This document shows, piece by piece, positions 1 to 5,703 of a stretch of 6,377 bases of DNA. The translations under genes were made by a program, and so were the position numbers. A model generated the notes under the pieces. It was given only the letters and a program-made list of their open reading frames with translations. It was not told the DNA's origin and searched no databases. Origin of the DNA: Desulfarculus sp. (GTDB lineage: Bacteria > Desulfobacterota > Desulfarculia > Desulfarculales > Desulfarculaceae); the NCBI GenBank assembly GCA_020216625.1, contig JAIUYB010000139.1, positions 1 through 6,377 of the forward strand, read 5' to 3'. The stretch's first letter is position 1; each line of letters begins with the position of its first letter.

Positions 1-23
1 CATGGACATGCAAACCAATTGCG

Positions 24-38
24 AGGCATGGCACGCCT
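24..38. promoter_or_regulatory. Imperfect palindrome abutting the first start codon, possible operator
   Basis: The 15 bases AGGCATGGCACGCCT read nearly the same on both strands, with AGGC and GCCT as outer arms, and end immediately before the ATG at 39. The left arm includes the GAGG that would serve as ribosome binding site for the HTH gene. A protein bound here, or an RNA hairpin, could block expression of that gene. An autoregulatory operator is inference. No second copy was found in the window. Confidence 0.25.
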
Positions 39-281
39 ATGCTGACTTCCGACGACATCTGGGCGGAACTTCGCCGCCGCCGCATCCGGGCCAAGGACAT
101 CGCCCGCGCCCTGGGCGTGGCGGTCTCCACCGTCACGCGGGCCATCAACGGCGAAACCCGCACCCCCGCCCCGGACCTCATGGATCACATCGCATCCGAG
201 ATCGGCGTGCCAGCCGAGCAACTCGCGCCCAACCTACCACACCCCCAACCATCCGCGCAAACCGCCTGCCCCAGAGGCTGA
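39..281 (+). CDS. Small XRE/Ner-like helix-turn-helix DNA-binding protein
   Basis: This 80-residue protein is probably a phage transcriptional regulator acting on early promoters. Residues 18-36 (AKDIARALGVAVSTVTRAI) form a textbook helix-turn-helix, with an Ala-Arg-Ala-Leu-Gly turn and a Ser-Thr-Val-Thr-Arg recognition helix. The flanking helices (residues 5-15 and 45-60, the latter with IASEIGVPAEQLAP) match the compact fold of Ner/Nlp and short XRE proteins. The last 15 residues are proline-rich and probably disordered. The length is near that of Mu Ner (about 75 residues). The ATG at 39 was chosen because the HTH begins close after it and a GAGG lies 12 bases upstream; that spacing is slightly long. 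An imperfect palindrome covers this ribosome binding site. It precedes the CII-like gene by 32 bases. In Mu, Ner represses early transcription and the c promoter; a similar role here is inference. It could instead be an XRE-type lysogeny repressor. Confidence 0.8.
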   Translation: MLTSDDIWAELRRRRIRAKDIARALGVAVSTVTRAINGETRTPAPDLMDHIASEIGVPAEQLAPNLPHPQPSAQTACPRG

Positions 282-286
282 GCCCA

Positions 287-294
287 GGTTAACC
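287..294. promoter_or_regulatory. GGTTAACC perfect palindrome between the first two genes
   Basis: An 8-bp perfect palindrome lies in the 32-bp gap between the HTH gene and the CII-like gene, just ahead of the AAAGGAG ribosome binding site at 297-303. It stands out as AT-containing in a very GC-rich neighbourhood. It could be a half of an operator or a chance site. No matching copy was found elsewhere in the window. Confidence 0.15.
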
Positions 295-313
295 ACAAAG
301 GAGAGCGGAAACA

Positions 314-865
314 ATGGCAAAAACGAGGCAGAACCCACCGGAGCGGATGGTAAATCCCGCCCCCCAATCACCTGACCAGATGGTCAAGGACCTGCCCCTG
401 CTCACCCTGATCCGCGAGGCCCAGCGCCGGGCGGACCAGGTGCGTCCCATGCTGGAGCGCCGGCCGGCCGCGCCCACCCCCGGCTCCCTGGATTGCCGTG
501 TGGCCGTGAGCAACCTGGTGGCCCAGGGCTTGGACGCAGCGGCCAAGCGGGGCGTCGACCGTTTCGCCATCTCGGCCGACATCGGCCGCCTGATGGGCAC
601 CGGCAGCGTCAGCAAGGCCCGCCTGGACAAGATCGCCGCGCCCAGCCAGGAAGGCTTCGACCTCAAGGCCCACGAACTGCCCGCCTACACTCTGGCCACC
701 AAAGACGAGGGCCTGATCCGCTACCTGGCCGCTCAGTGCGGCCTGCACGTGGTGACCGACGAGGATATGGCCCTGGTGGAGCTGGGCCGCCTGACCCAGG
801 CCAACAGCGAGGTGCAGCGCACCCAGGCCCAGCTCCTGGAAGCCATCACCCGGGCCGCGAAGTAG
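314..865 (+). CDS. Putative phage CII-like regulatory protein
   Basis: This 183-residue soluble protein has no signal peptide or membrane segment. Residues 1-25 are proline-rich and probably flexible. Residues 28-48 form a charged helix. Residues 60-148 form a folded core with the pattern FAISADIGRLMG, then SVSKARLDKI, then ELPAYTLATKDEGLIRYLAA and CGLHVV. That pattern recalls a family of uncharacterised proteins seen in early regions of Mu-like phages and, more loosely, the CII-like (Phage_CP76-type) regulators, which pair an HTH with a short helical tail. Residues 150-180 form a helix rich in Gln and Glu, suitable for oligomerisation. The start is well supported by AAAGGAG at 297-303, 10 bases upstream. 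The TAG stop lies inside the ribosome binding region of the next gene, so the two are probably cotranslated. A DNA-binding role is inferred from a family resemblance recalled without a search. The coding call is strong; the functional call is weak. Confidence 0.7.
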   Translation: MAKTRQNPPERMVNPAPQSPDQMVKDLPLLTLIREAQRRADQVRPMLERRPAAPTPGSLDCRVAVSNLVAQGLDAAAKRGVDRFAISADIGRLMGTGSVSKARLDKIAAPSQEGFDLKAHELPAYTLATKDEGLIRYLAAQCGLHVVTDEDMALVELGRLTQANSEVQRTQAQLLEAITRAAK

Positions 866-875
866 GGAGGAAAAG

Positions 876-1202
876 ATGAGAGCCCGCCGCAGCCCCGAAG
901 CCGAATTGGCGCACACCCTGGCCACCTGGGAGATCGAGTTGGCCACGCACGAGGGCCGGCTGGCCGGCCTGGCGCGGTATCTGGAGGATTTAGCCACGAT
1001 GCTGGGCGAGCACCGCGAGCGCATGAGCGACACGCGGCGCGGTTTGGCGGGCCAGGCCGAGGAGTGGGAGCGCACCGGAGGCCGTCGGGTCAAGCGGGCG
1101 GCGCGGGCCCTGGTGCGGGTCTTGGAGGGTATGGACCTTGGGCCGGAGGATGCGCGGGCCGCCCTGCGCCTGGCCGGCGAGATGTGGAGGGAAGGCGAAT
1201 GA
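876..1202 (+). CDS. Small helical protein of unknown function
   Basis: I do not recognise this 108-residue protein. It is strongly charged and almost entirely helix-compatible: residues 8-66 have regularly spaced Leu and Ala with many Glu and Arg, as in an antiparallel coiled coil, then a short basic patch (GGRRVKRAARALVRV, residues 68-82) and a final amphipathic helix (residues 89-104). There are no cysteines and no membrane segments. AGGGAGG at 864-870 sits five bases before the ATG and is one of the best ribosome binding sites in the window. It partly overlaps the previous gene's stop. Its own TGA overlaps the next ATG in an ATGA arrangement, so translation is probably coupled to the gene that follows. 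Its place among early phage genes suggests a small regulatory or host-modifying protein, but that is only context. A nucleic-acid-binding role through the basic patch is possible. Confidence 0.65.
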   Translation: MRARRSPEAELAHTLATWEIELATHEGRLAGLARYLEDLATMLGEHRERMSDTRRGLAGQAEEWERTGGRRVKRAARALVRVLEGMDLGPEDARAALRLAGEMWREGE

Positions 1203-1501
1203 GCGAGCAAGCGAAGGGCGAGAGCCGGTTGAGCAAATTCACCCGTGGGCGGCTGGCCCCGGAAACCGTCGGGGAGATGCTGGCGCTGTTGGACCGCGGT
1301 GATTACAAGCCCGCGATCGCCGCCGCTTTGCGCCAGCAGCACGAAATGCACAACAGCCTCTCCGGAATCCAGCACAACCTCAGGCAGCTCGTGACGATGG
1401 AGGCCCTGCGTCACCCAGACCCCCGAATCAGGGCCTGGGCTGAGGACAACCTTTGCTTCGCCTTCCCCCTGCCAGAGGCGACGGACGGCAACGATGCCTA
1501 G
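1199..1501 (+). CDS. Small phage protein of unknown function
   Basis: I do not recognise this 100-residue protein. The ATG at 1199 overlaps the TGA of the preceding gene (ATGA), and GGAGG at 1186-1190 lies eight bases upstream. This is the better start even though the frame stays open further 5'. Residues 1-20 are polar and basic; residues 21-34 (PETVGEMLALLDRG) and 36-68 form amphipathic helices with a Gln/His-rich stretch around residues 46-60; residues 72-85 (HPDPRIRAWAEDNL) look like a further helix. The tail is acidic. There are no membrane segments and no recognised catalytic motif. The TAG at 1499-1501 lies just 7 bases from the stop codon of the leftward winged-helix gene. This marks the end of the first rightward block. 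It is probably cotranscribed with the genes from 39 or 314 onward. A small accessory early-phage protein is the most that can be said. Confidence 0.65.
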   Translation: MSEQAKGESRLSKFTRGRLAPETVGEMLALLDRGDYKPAIAAALRQQHEMHNSLSGIQHNLRQLVTMEALRHPDPRIRAWAEDNLCFAFPLPEATDGNDA

Positions 1502-1508
1502 CCCCTGG

Positions 1509-1763
1509 TCAGCGATATCCTCGCGAAAAAGCGTCGAGCGCGCGACGGCCATCGTCTGTGATCTCGACGGTGCCGTTCTCGATGCCGCCGATCTCGGCCT
1601 GCTGGACCAGGTTCGTGGCCTCCATCTTCTTGACCAGGTCGAAAACCTGGCGGGGCGTCAATCCCAGACGCTGGGCGATCTCCCCGAAGCTTATGGGATT
1701 GTCCCAGGGACGGTTCTCCTCGACCAGCAGCCGCAGGATACGCATACGGGTGGGTCCGGGCAT
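1509..1763 (-). CDS. Leftward short winged-helix transcriptional regulator
   Basis: This 84-residue protein is a single winged-helix domain of the MarR/ArsR kind and probably a repressor. Residues 5-15 (TRMRILRLLVE) form helix 1. Residues 24-48 hold the helix-turn-helix, with ISFGEIAQRLGL followed by TPRQVFDLVKKME. Residues 50-70 give the wing strands (NLVQQAEIGG, then TVEITDDGRRAL). The frame stays open upstream to 1868, but those extra residues look random and would overlap the 47-residue gene on the other strand. The ATG at 1763 is therefore preferred, with a weak AGAAGAAG ribosome binding sequence. It is the only leftward gene here, ending 7 bases from the rightward gene at 1499-1501 and diverging from the transposition operon that starts at 1851. 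This resembles how a phage repressor gene faces the early operon it controls, which is inference. The domain pattern on this strand is far clearer than anything on the opposite strand. Confidence 0.75.
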   Translation of the reverse strand: MPGPTRMRILRLLVEENRPWDNPISFGEIAQRLGLTPRQVFDLVKKMEATNLVQQAEIGGIENGTVEITDDGRRALDAFSRGYR

Positions 1764-1850
1764 GGCGGGCTTCTTCTGTTTGGGGCAGGGTGCTTGGGCC
1801 TCGCCCCCGATCATAGCCAAGGCCGGGCCGACGACACAAGGAGCGGAGAG
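1764..1850. promoter_or_regulatory. Divergent intergenic region, likely promoter/operator for the transposition operon
   Basis: These 87 bases separate the start of the leftward winged-helix gene from the rightward 47-residue gene, so at least one promoter in each direction is expected here. It contains a stretch less GC-rich than its surroundings (TTCTTCTGTTT at 1771-1781) and short inverted repeats such as GGGC at 1796-1799 with GCCC at 1803-1806. I could not find a convincing -35/-10 pair at consensus spacing in either direction. The AAGGAG at 1838-1843 is the ribosome binding site of the downstream gene. The promoter role is inferred from gene orientation alone. Confidence 0.4.
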
Positions 1851-1994
1851 ATGCAGGCCTACATCCATACCTATAAGGGCAAGCGCGCGGTGGGCCGAAG
1901 CCTCCGCAAGCTGGCCATGCGCTACGGCGGGGGCGCCCGCCTGATCGACGCGGCGCGGGCAGAGGCTCGGCGCCTGGGGCGGAGGGCCGCGTGA
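1851..1994 (+). CDS. 47-residue highly basic protein of unknown function
   Basis: I do not recognise this very small protein. It carries about 14 Arg and Lys residues and only two or three acidic ones, spread along two probable helices (residues 12-25 and 29-46) after a short aromatic start with Tyr4, His6 and Tyr8. Such a charge pattern suits binding to nucleic acid or to an acidic partner. The frame is open far upstream, but that upstream part is the reverse of the leftward winged-helix gene. The ATG at 1851 is chosen because AAGGAG at 1838-1843 lies seven bases before it. The TGA shares bases with the GTG start of the next gene (GTGA), so the two are probably translationally coupled. It is the first gene of the transposition block, a position where Mu places a small early regulator (ner). 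Any shared function is speculative. Confidence 0.6.
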   Translation: MQAYIHTYKGKRAVGRSLRKLAMRYGGGARLIDAARAEARRLGRRAA

Positions 1995-2305
1995 GCAAGG
2001 CTGAATCCGTCAACGCCCTAGCCCGGGGCCTGGACCTGCTGCAGGAGGCGGCCCACATGGGGCCGTTCACCCTGAGCGAGATGGCCCGCGCCCTCGGCGA
2101 GCCCACCAGCACCGTGGATCGTTGGATCAAGACGCTGGCGGAGAAGGGCCTGCTGGATCGTGCCAGTCCCACCCAATGGACTATCGGCCTCAAGGCAGCC
2201 CAGCTCTGGGCGGCCTATCGCACCCGCATGAAGCAACAAATCGAACACGCCAGGCTGGGCCTGGCCCGCACCGCCATACCAGAGGAGACGAGCGAATGGC
2301 ACTAG
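1991..2305 (+). CDS. IclR-type winged-helix DNA-binding protein lacking an effector domain
   Basis: This 104-residue protein matches only the N-terminal DNA-binding half of IclR-family regulators. Residues 5-21 (ESVNALARGLDLLQEAA) correspond to helix 1. Residues 26-56 hold the helix-turn-helix, with FTLSEMARALGEPTSTVDRW followed by IKTLAEKGLLDR. Residues 62-72 (QWTIGLKAAQL) give the wing, echoing the Tyr-x-Leu-Gly motif of IclR proteins. A Gln/Arg-rich helix follows (residues 74-94). IclR proteins are usually about 250 residues with a ligand-binding C-terminal domain that is absent here, so regulation by a small ligand is unlikely. The start is GTG at 1991, overlapping the previous stop, with GGAGGG at 1981-1986; the ATG at residue 23 would cut helix 1. 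Its last codons overlap the start of the next gene by 10 bases. It is probably a phage regulator acting within the early region, or a DNA-end accessory factor. Confidence 0.75.
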   Translation: MSKAESVNALARGLDLLQEAAHMGPFTLSEMARALGEPTSTVDRWIKTLAEKGLLDRASPTQWTIGLKAAQLWAAYRTRMKQQIEHARLGLARTAIPEETSEWH

Positions 2306-3249
2306 AAGACACCTTGGGGCAGGCGGCCGACGCCGCGGCCACGGTTTCCCACGGCCTGGAGGATCAGGGCGACCTGGAGGTGGCCGAAGGCCGCCTGGAG
2401 ATAATCCAAAAGGATGAGGCCCTGCGGACCATGCTGGAGATCGGCAAGGCCGCCGGCCGGGTGCAGAGCGCCCAGATTTTTGGGCACGTGGCCGATTCCA
2501 TCCAGGTCAGCCAGCTGCGCCAGCTCAAGTCCATGCACAAGCAGGCCGGTCTTTCGTGGGAGCAAACCTGCAATATGATTGGCATATCCCGCCGGACGGC
2601 CGAACGTTATCTGAGCTTTGCCAATGAACTTGGCGACGACTTTTTTGGCCACTGTGCCCAAATCGGCCTTTCGGTGCGCACGATGGAGGCCGCCCGGCAG
2701 CTGCCCGAGCCGGTGCGCCAGGCCCTGGCCCAGGGCGAGGTGGTGGACCTGGAGACGGTGAGCAAGGAGGCCCTGACCCAGGTGATCCGCGACCTGGCCA
2801 GCGAGCACGCCAGGGAAAAGAACGAACTGGAGCAAACCCTGGCGGCCGAGCGCAAGACCGGCAAGAAGACCCTGGACAAGGCGGCCGAACTGACAGACCA
2901 GGTCAAGAGCCTGGCCGCCGAGTTGGAGGCGCAGAAGGAGGGGCTGCCGGCCGAGGACAAGAAGGCTCTGGAGCAGCTGCGCCAGGTGGAGTTCAGCGTG
3001 GTGGCCCACCTGGTGCGGATCAAGAACACCTTGGAACTTGGCGACCGCGATCCCGGCTTCATCGCGAGGCTGATGGGCAGTCTAAGTCTGATCGAGAATT
3101 TGGCCGCGCTCACCGCCAAGGTCGTCGCGGCGCGGGTGGATGGCCAGGAGATGGACGAGGAGGCCTACGCCACGGCCGCGGCCGGCGCCCAGGCCGACAA
3201 CCTGGACAACGCCGCTTTCGACCAGCGCGCGGCCTATCCGGGCATCTAA
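2296..3249 (+). CDS. HTH plus coiled-coil phage protein upstream of the transposase
   Basis: This 317-residue cytoplasmic protein has three visible parts. Residues 1-80 are helical and acidic. Residues 82-107 contain a helix-turn-helix (QAGLSWEQTCNMIGISRRTA, then ERYLSFA), and the following segment (residues 118-165) with IGLSVRTMEAARQLPEPV resembles the second helical layer of ParB/KorB-type and DUF3102-type proteins. Residues 165-230 are a long coiled coil rich in Glu, Lys, Leu and Ala. Residues 231-278 form a further helical bundle, and the tail is Ala/Asp-rich. The ATG at 2296 is chosen because GAGGAG at 2282-2287 lies eight bases upstream and it overlaps the preceding gene's end by 10 bases; the frame is open upstream but the sequence there shadows the IclR-type gene. 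It ends five bases before the transposase start. Position and fold suggest a DNA-binding accessory to transposition or replication, or a segregation-like factor. No specific function is established by the sequence. Confidence 0.75.
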   Translation: MALEDTLGQAADAAATVSHGLEDQGDLEVAEGRLEIIQKDEALRTMLEIGKAAGRVQSAQIFGHVADSIQVSQLRQLKSMHKQAGLSWEQTCNMIGISRRTAERYLSFANELGDDFFGHCAQIGLSVRTMEAARQLPEPVRQALAQGEVVDLETVSKEALTQVIRDLASEHAREKNELEQTLAAERKTGKKTLDKAAELTDQVKSLAAELEAQKEGLPAEDKKALEQLRQVEFSVVAHLVRIKNTLELGDRDPGFIARLMGSLSLIENLAALTAKVVAARVDGQEMDEEAYATAAAGAQADNLDNAAFDQRAAYPGI

Positions 3250-3253
3250 ACCA

Positions 3254-4981
3254 ATGACGTACCGCCTGGCGCAGATGTTGGCCCAGCAGCTAAACGCGGC
3301 GGGCTATGGCGAGCGGGAAAGCCTGCTGGGCCAGTGGTCCCAGCAGTTGGGGCTTTCCCGCTCCACCCTCCTGCGCCACGCCCGCCGCCACGGCTATCAG
3401 CCCCAGCAACGCCGCACCCGCGCCGACGCCGGCCAAAGCCGGGCCGGCATCAGCGATGAGGGCCTGGCCTTCGTGGTGGCCCTGATGGCGGGGAGCCACC
3501 GCAAAACTGGGTCCATCGAGATGCCCACCACCGAAGCGGTGGAGGAATGCGTGCGCCGGGGGGTGCTGCCCCAGGAGACGCGGGTGGAGACGGTGCGGCG
3601 CCTCCTGCGCCAAAAAGGCCTTAGCCGACGCGCCCTCCAGGCTAATTACACCACCGATGGCCAAACCGTGAGCAGCTCCCATATCCGCCTCAAGAGCGAC
3701 GGCCCCAACGCCCTGCACGAGGTGGACGTCAGCGCCTGTCTGCATTGGTACTTCAAAAAGCGCGGTGGCCTGGCCTTCCGCCACACCAAGCTGGACCTGG
3801 CCGGTGGCAAGAAGGCCGAGCCCTACCGCCAGTTGAAAGAACACATCTTGCGCTACGTGCTGGTTGACCACGCCAGCGGGGCCTTCTATGTGCGCTATTA
3901 CTTGGCCAGCGGCGAGACGGCCCTGAATCTGCTGGACTTCCTCTATCACGCCTGGCGGCGGCGCGAACACCGCCACGACCTTTTCCACGGCGCTCCCCAG
4001 GCCCTGTATTTCGACAAGGGCGCGGCCAACACCGCCGCGGTTACGGCCACCCTGCTGGACAACCTGCAGGTGCAATGGCGTGCCCACGAGGCGGGCAATA
4101 GCCGAGCCACCGGGGCGGCCGAAACCTACCAGCACATCTGGCAGCAGCACTTCGAAAGCAAACTCTGGCTGCGCCCGCCGGAGAACCTGGAGGAACTGAA
4201 CGCGCGGGCCGACGACGCCCGCATCTACTTCTGCGCCACTCGGATCAACAGCGCCACCGAGCGCACCCGCTGGGAGGCGTGGTCGGCCATCCTCCCGGCC
4301 GATCTGCGCATCATCCCCTCGCGCGAAATCTACAACGAGCTTGTCTACGAGCGGCCCCATCTGACCAGGGTGCGCGGCGACGGCATCGTGCGCTGGAAAG
4401 GGGGGCAGCACCTGATCCTGGAGCCGGTGAACGTGGGCCAGCCCATCATGGTGTTACGCAATCCCTACCGCCTCCCAGAGCTGCTGGTTTTCCGCGTGCG
4501 CGAGGACGGCAGCCGCGGCGAACTGCTCCGGACAAAGGCTGTCAACGGCCCGGAGGACTATGCCGTGGCCGTGGGCGAGTTCAAGCGCCGCCCCGACAGT
4601 CCGGCCCAGCGGGCCATCAAGCTCGCCGGCGAGCTGGATTTGACGCCGTTCGCCGAGACGGTTTTCGGCGGAAAAGTGGATGAGCTGCCGGAAAACGTGC
4701 GCTGGCTGGAGCGCAAGGGCAGCGAGATCGCGGTGGAGCCCCCCACCGCGCCCCCCCAGGCCGAAGCCGCCCCCGGCTGGGAGCGGCCGACCTGGTTCGC
4801 CAGCGGCACCGAGCGCTACGAGTGGATTTTGCGCCACCAAGCCCAGGGTGGCGCGTTGGAAGCGGCTGACGCGGCCTGGATGGCCGAGTTCGAGCGCAGC
4901 CCTGAATACATGGACCAAACCGAGTGGTGGGACCAGCTGCGCCGCTTCCTGGCGCAGGAGGCCCAAAGAGGGAGAGCGTAA
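3254..4981 (+). CDS. DDE transposase, Mu/TnsB-like (MuA-type)
   Basis: This 575-residue protein is the catalytic transposase that cuts and joins the phage ends. Residues 17-48 form an N-terminal helix-turn-helix (QWSQQLGLSRSTLLRHARR) and residues 92-128 a second helical DNA-binding segment. The retroviral-integrase-like core spans about 152-305. It holds D158 (HEVDVS, codon at 3725), D254 (YFDKGAAN, codon at 4013) and E290 (RATGAAE, codon at 4121), with 95 and 35 residues between them. Residues 360-430 form a beta-rich Mu-transposase C-terminal barrel (RWKGGQHLILEPVNVGQP). A Pro/Ala linker at 492-508 leads to an acidic, Trp-rich tail (509-575), in the position where such transposases contact their ATPase. 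It is shorter than MuA (663 residues). The ATG at 3254 follows the previous TAA by four bases without a good ribosome binding site, so translation is probably coupled. The frame is intact and all three catalytic residues are present, so it should be active. Confidence 0.93.
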   Translation: MTYRLAQMLAQQLNAAGYGERESLLGQWSQQLGLSRSTLLRHARRHGYQPQQRRTRADAGQSRAGISDEGLAFVVALMAGSHRKTGSIEMPTTEAVEECVRRGVLPQETRVETVRRLLRQKGLSRRALQANYTTDGQTVSSSHIRLKSDGPNALHEVDVSACLHWYFKKRGGLAFRHTKLDLAGGKKAEPYRQLKEHILRYVLVDHASGAFYVRYYLASGETALNLLDFLYHAWRRREHRHDLFHGAPQALYFDKGAANTAAVTATLLDNLQVQWRAHEAGNSRATGAAETYQHIWQQHFESKLWLRPPENLEELNARADDARIYFCATRINSATERTRWEAWSAILPADLRIIPSREIYNELVYERPHLTRVRGDGIVRWKGGQHLILEPVNVGQPIMVLRNPYRLPELLVFRVREDGSRGELLRTKAVNGPEDYAVAVGEFKRRPDSPAQRAIKLAGELDLTPFAETVFGGKVDELPENVRWLERKGSEIAVEPPTAPPQAEAAPGWERPTWFASGTERYEWILRHQAQGGALEAADAAWMAEFERSPEYMDQTEWWDQLRRFLAQEAQRGRA

Positions 4982-4983
4982 CC

Positions 4984-5703
4984 GTGGACTGGAAATTTTT
5001 GCAGACCCAAAACGTGCGCAACCTGGTGGGGGCCATGAGCGGCCTCATGAACCGCCCGGCCGGAGTGCCCTGCCTGGCGGTGGTGCACGGCCCGGCCGGC
5101 CGCGGCAAGACCGAGGCGGCCAGCTGGTACGCGGTGAACAAGGGTGGCCGCTACCTGGTGGCCAACTCCATGTGGTCCGAGCGCTGGATGCTAAGCGACC
5201 TCTACGCCGCCCTGCGCGGCCTGAAAAGCGCCCACTTCGGCCTCAAGAAGCAGGCCTACGAGGAGTGCCTGAAGGTCATGCACGGCGACAGCCTGCCGAT
5301 CTTCATCGACGAGGCCGACCGGGTGGCGCAGAAGACCAACCACCTGGAGGCCTTGCGCGACCTGTCCGACCGCAGCGGAGTGCCCATCGTCTTCGTGGGC
5401 ACCGATCAAATCCTCTATCGCCTGCAACAGCGCGAGCAGTTCGCCAGCCGGGTCTCCCAGGTGGTGGCGTTCAAGGCCCTGGGCCGCGACGAGGTGAAGA
5501 TGATCGTGGGCGAGCTGACCGGCCTGGGTCTGGACGACGAGGTGGCCGACAAGTTGGTGACGGCCAGCGACGGCTATTTCCGCGACCTGGTGGTGCTGCT
5601 TAGCCACCTGAGCCGGGCGGCCAAGGCCAGCGGGGCCAAGGCGCTGAATCAGGAGATGGTGACCCAGGTGGCCAAAAAGGCCGTGCTGAGGATGGCGGCC
5701 TAG
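4984..5703 (+). CDS. AAA+ ATPase, MuB-like transposition target-selection protein
   Basis: This 239-residue protein is the ATP-dependent partner of the transposase. In Mu and Tn7-type systems such ATPases polymerise on DNA, deliver target DNA and activate the transposase. Residues 36-43 are Walker A (GPAGRGKT) and residues 104-111 Walker B (LPIFIDEA, with D109 and E110). Residues 133-141 (VPIVFVGTD) give the sensor 1 strand. Residues R149, R150 and R156 lie in the region where an arginine finger is expected. Residues 165-237 form the helical lid. Mu MuB has about 312 residues with an N-terminal HTH domain; here the ATPase core begins within the first 30 residues, so that domain is absent, as in IstB/TniB-like ATPases. 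The GTG at 4984 follows the transposase stop by two bases and has GGAG at 4971-4974, nine bases upstream. The order transposase then ATPase is the one conserved in Mu-like phages. Confidence 0.9.
   Translation: MDWKFLQTQNVRNLVGAMSGLMNRPAGVPCLAVVHGPAGRGKTEAASWYAVNKGGRYLVANSMWSERWMLSDLYAALRGLKSAHFGLKKQAYEECLKVMHGDSLPIFIDEADRVAQKTNHLEALRDLSDRSGVPIVFVGTDQILYRLQQREQFASRVSQVVAFKALGRDEVKMIVGELTGLGLDDEVADKLVTASDGYFRDLVVLLSHLSRAAKASGAKALNQEMVTQVAKKAVLRMAA

Noticed and set aside
1..38. Phage left end or transposase end-binding sites
   Set aside because: The 38 bases ahead of the first gene show no repeated end-type motif and no host junction that could be identified.
2..292. Rightward 96-codon frame over the first gene
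   Set aside because: It is a Pro/Arg/His-rich product in the wrong frame. The overlapping frame at 39-281 has a clear HTH.
368..1552. Long leftward open frame of 394 codons across the CII-like and small genes
   Set aside because: It is antisense to well-supported rightward genes with good ribosome binding sites, and its product is low-complexity without domain patterns. GC-rich DNA opens such frames by chance.
1494..1850. Rightward N-terminal extension of the 47-residue gene, starting at 1494
   Set aside because: This stretch is the complement of the leftward winged-helix gene, has no domain pattern, and a better ribosome binding site supports a start at 1851.
1498..2193. Leftward 231-codon frame overlapping the winged-helix gene in a different frame
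   Set aside because: The product is Arg/Pro/Ala-rich with no recognisable fold, and it runs antisense to the IclR-type gene.
3290..4411. Leftward 373-codon frame within the transposase
   Set aside because: It is fully antisense to a transposase with an intact catalytic triad; the product shows no motifs.
3254..5703. CRISPR-associated or Tn7-type transposon
   Set aside because: The transposase/ATPase pair could suggest it, but there is no TnsA, TniQ, Cas gene or repeat-spacer array, and the flanking small regulators fit a transposable phage better.
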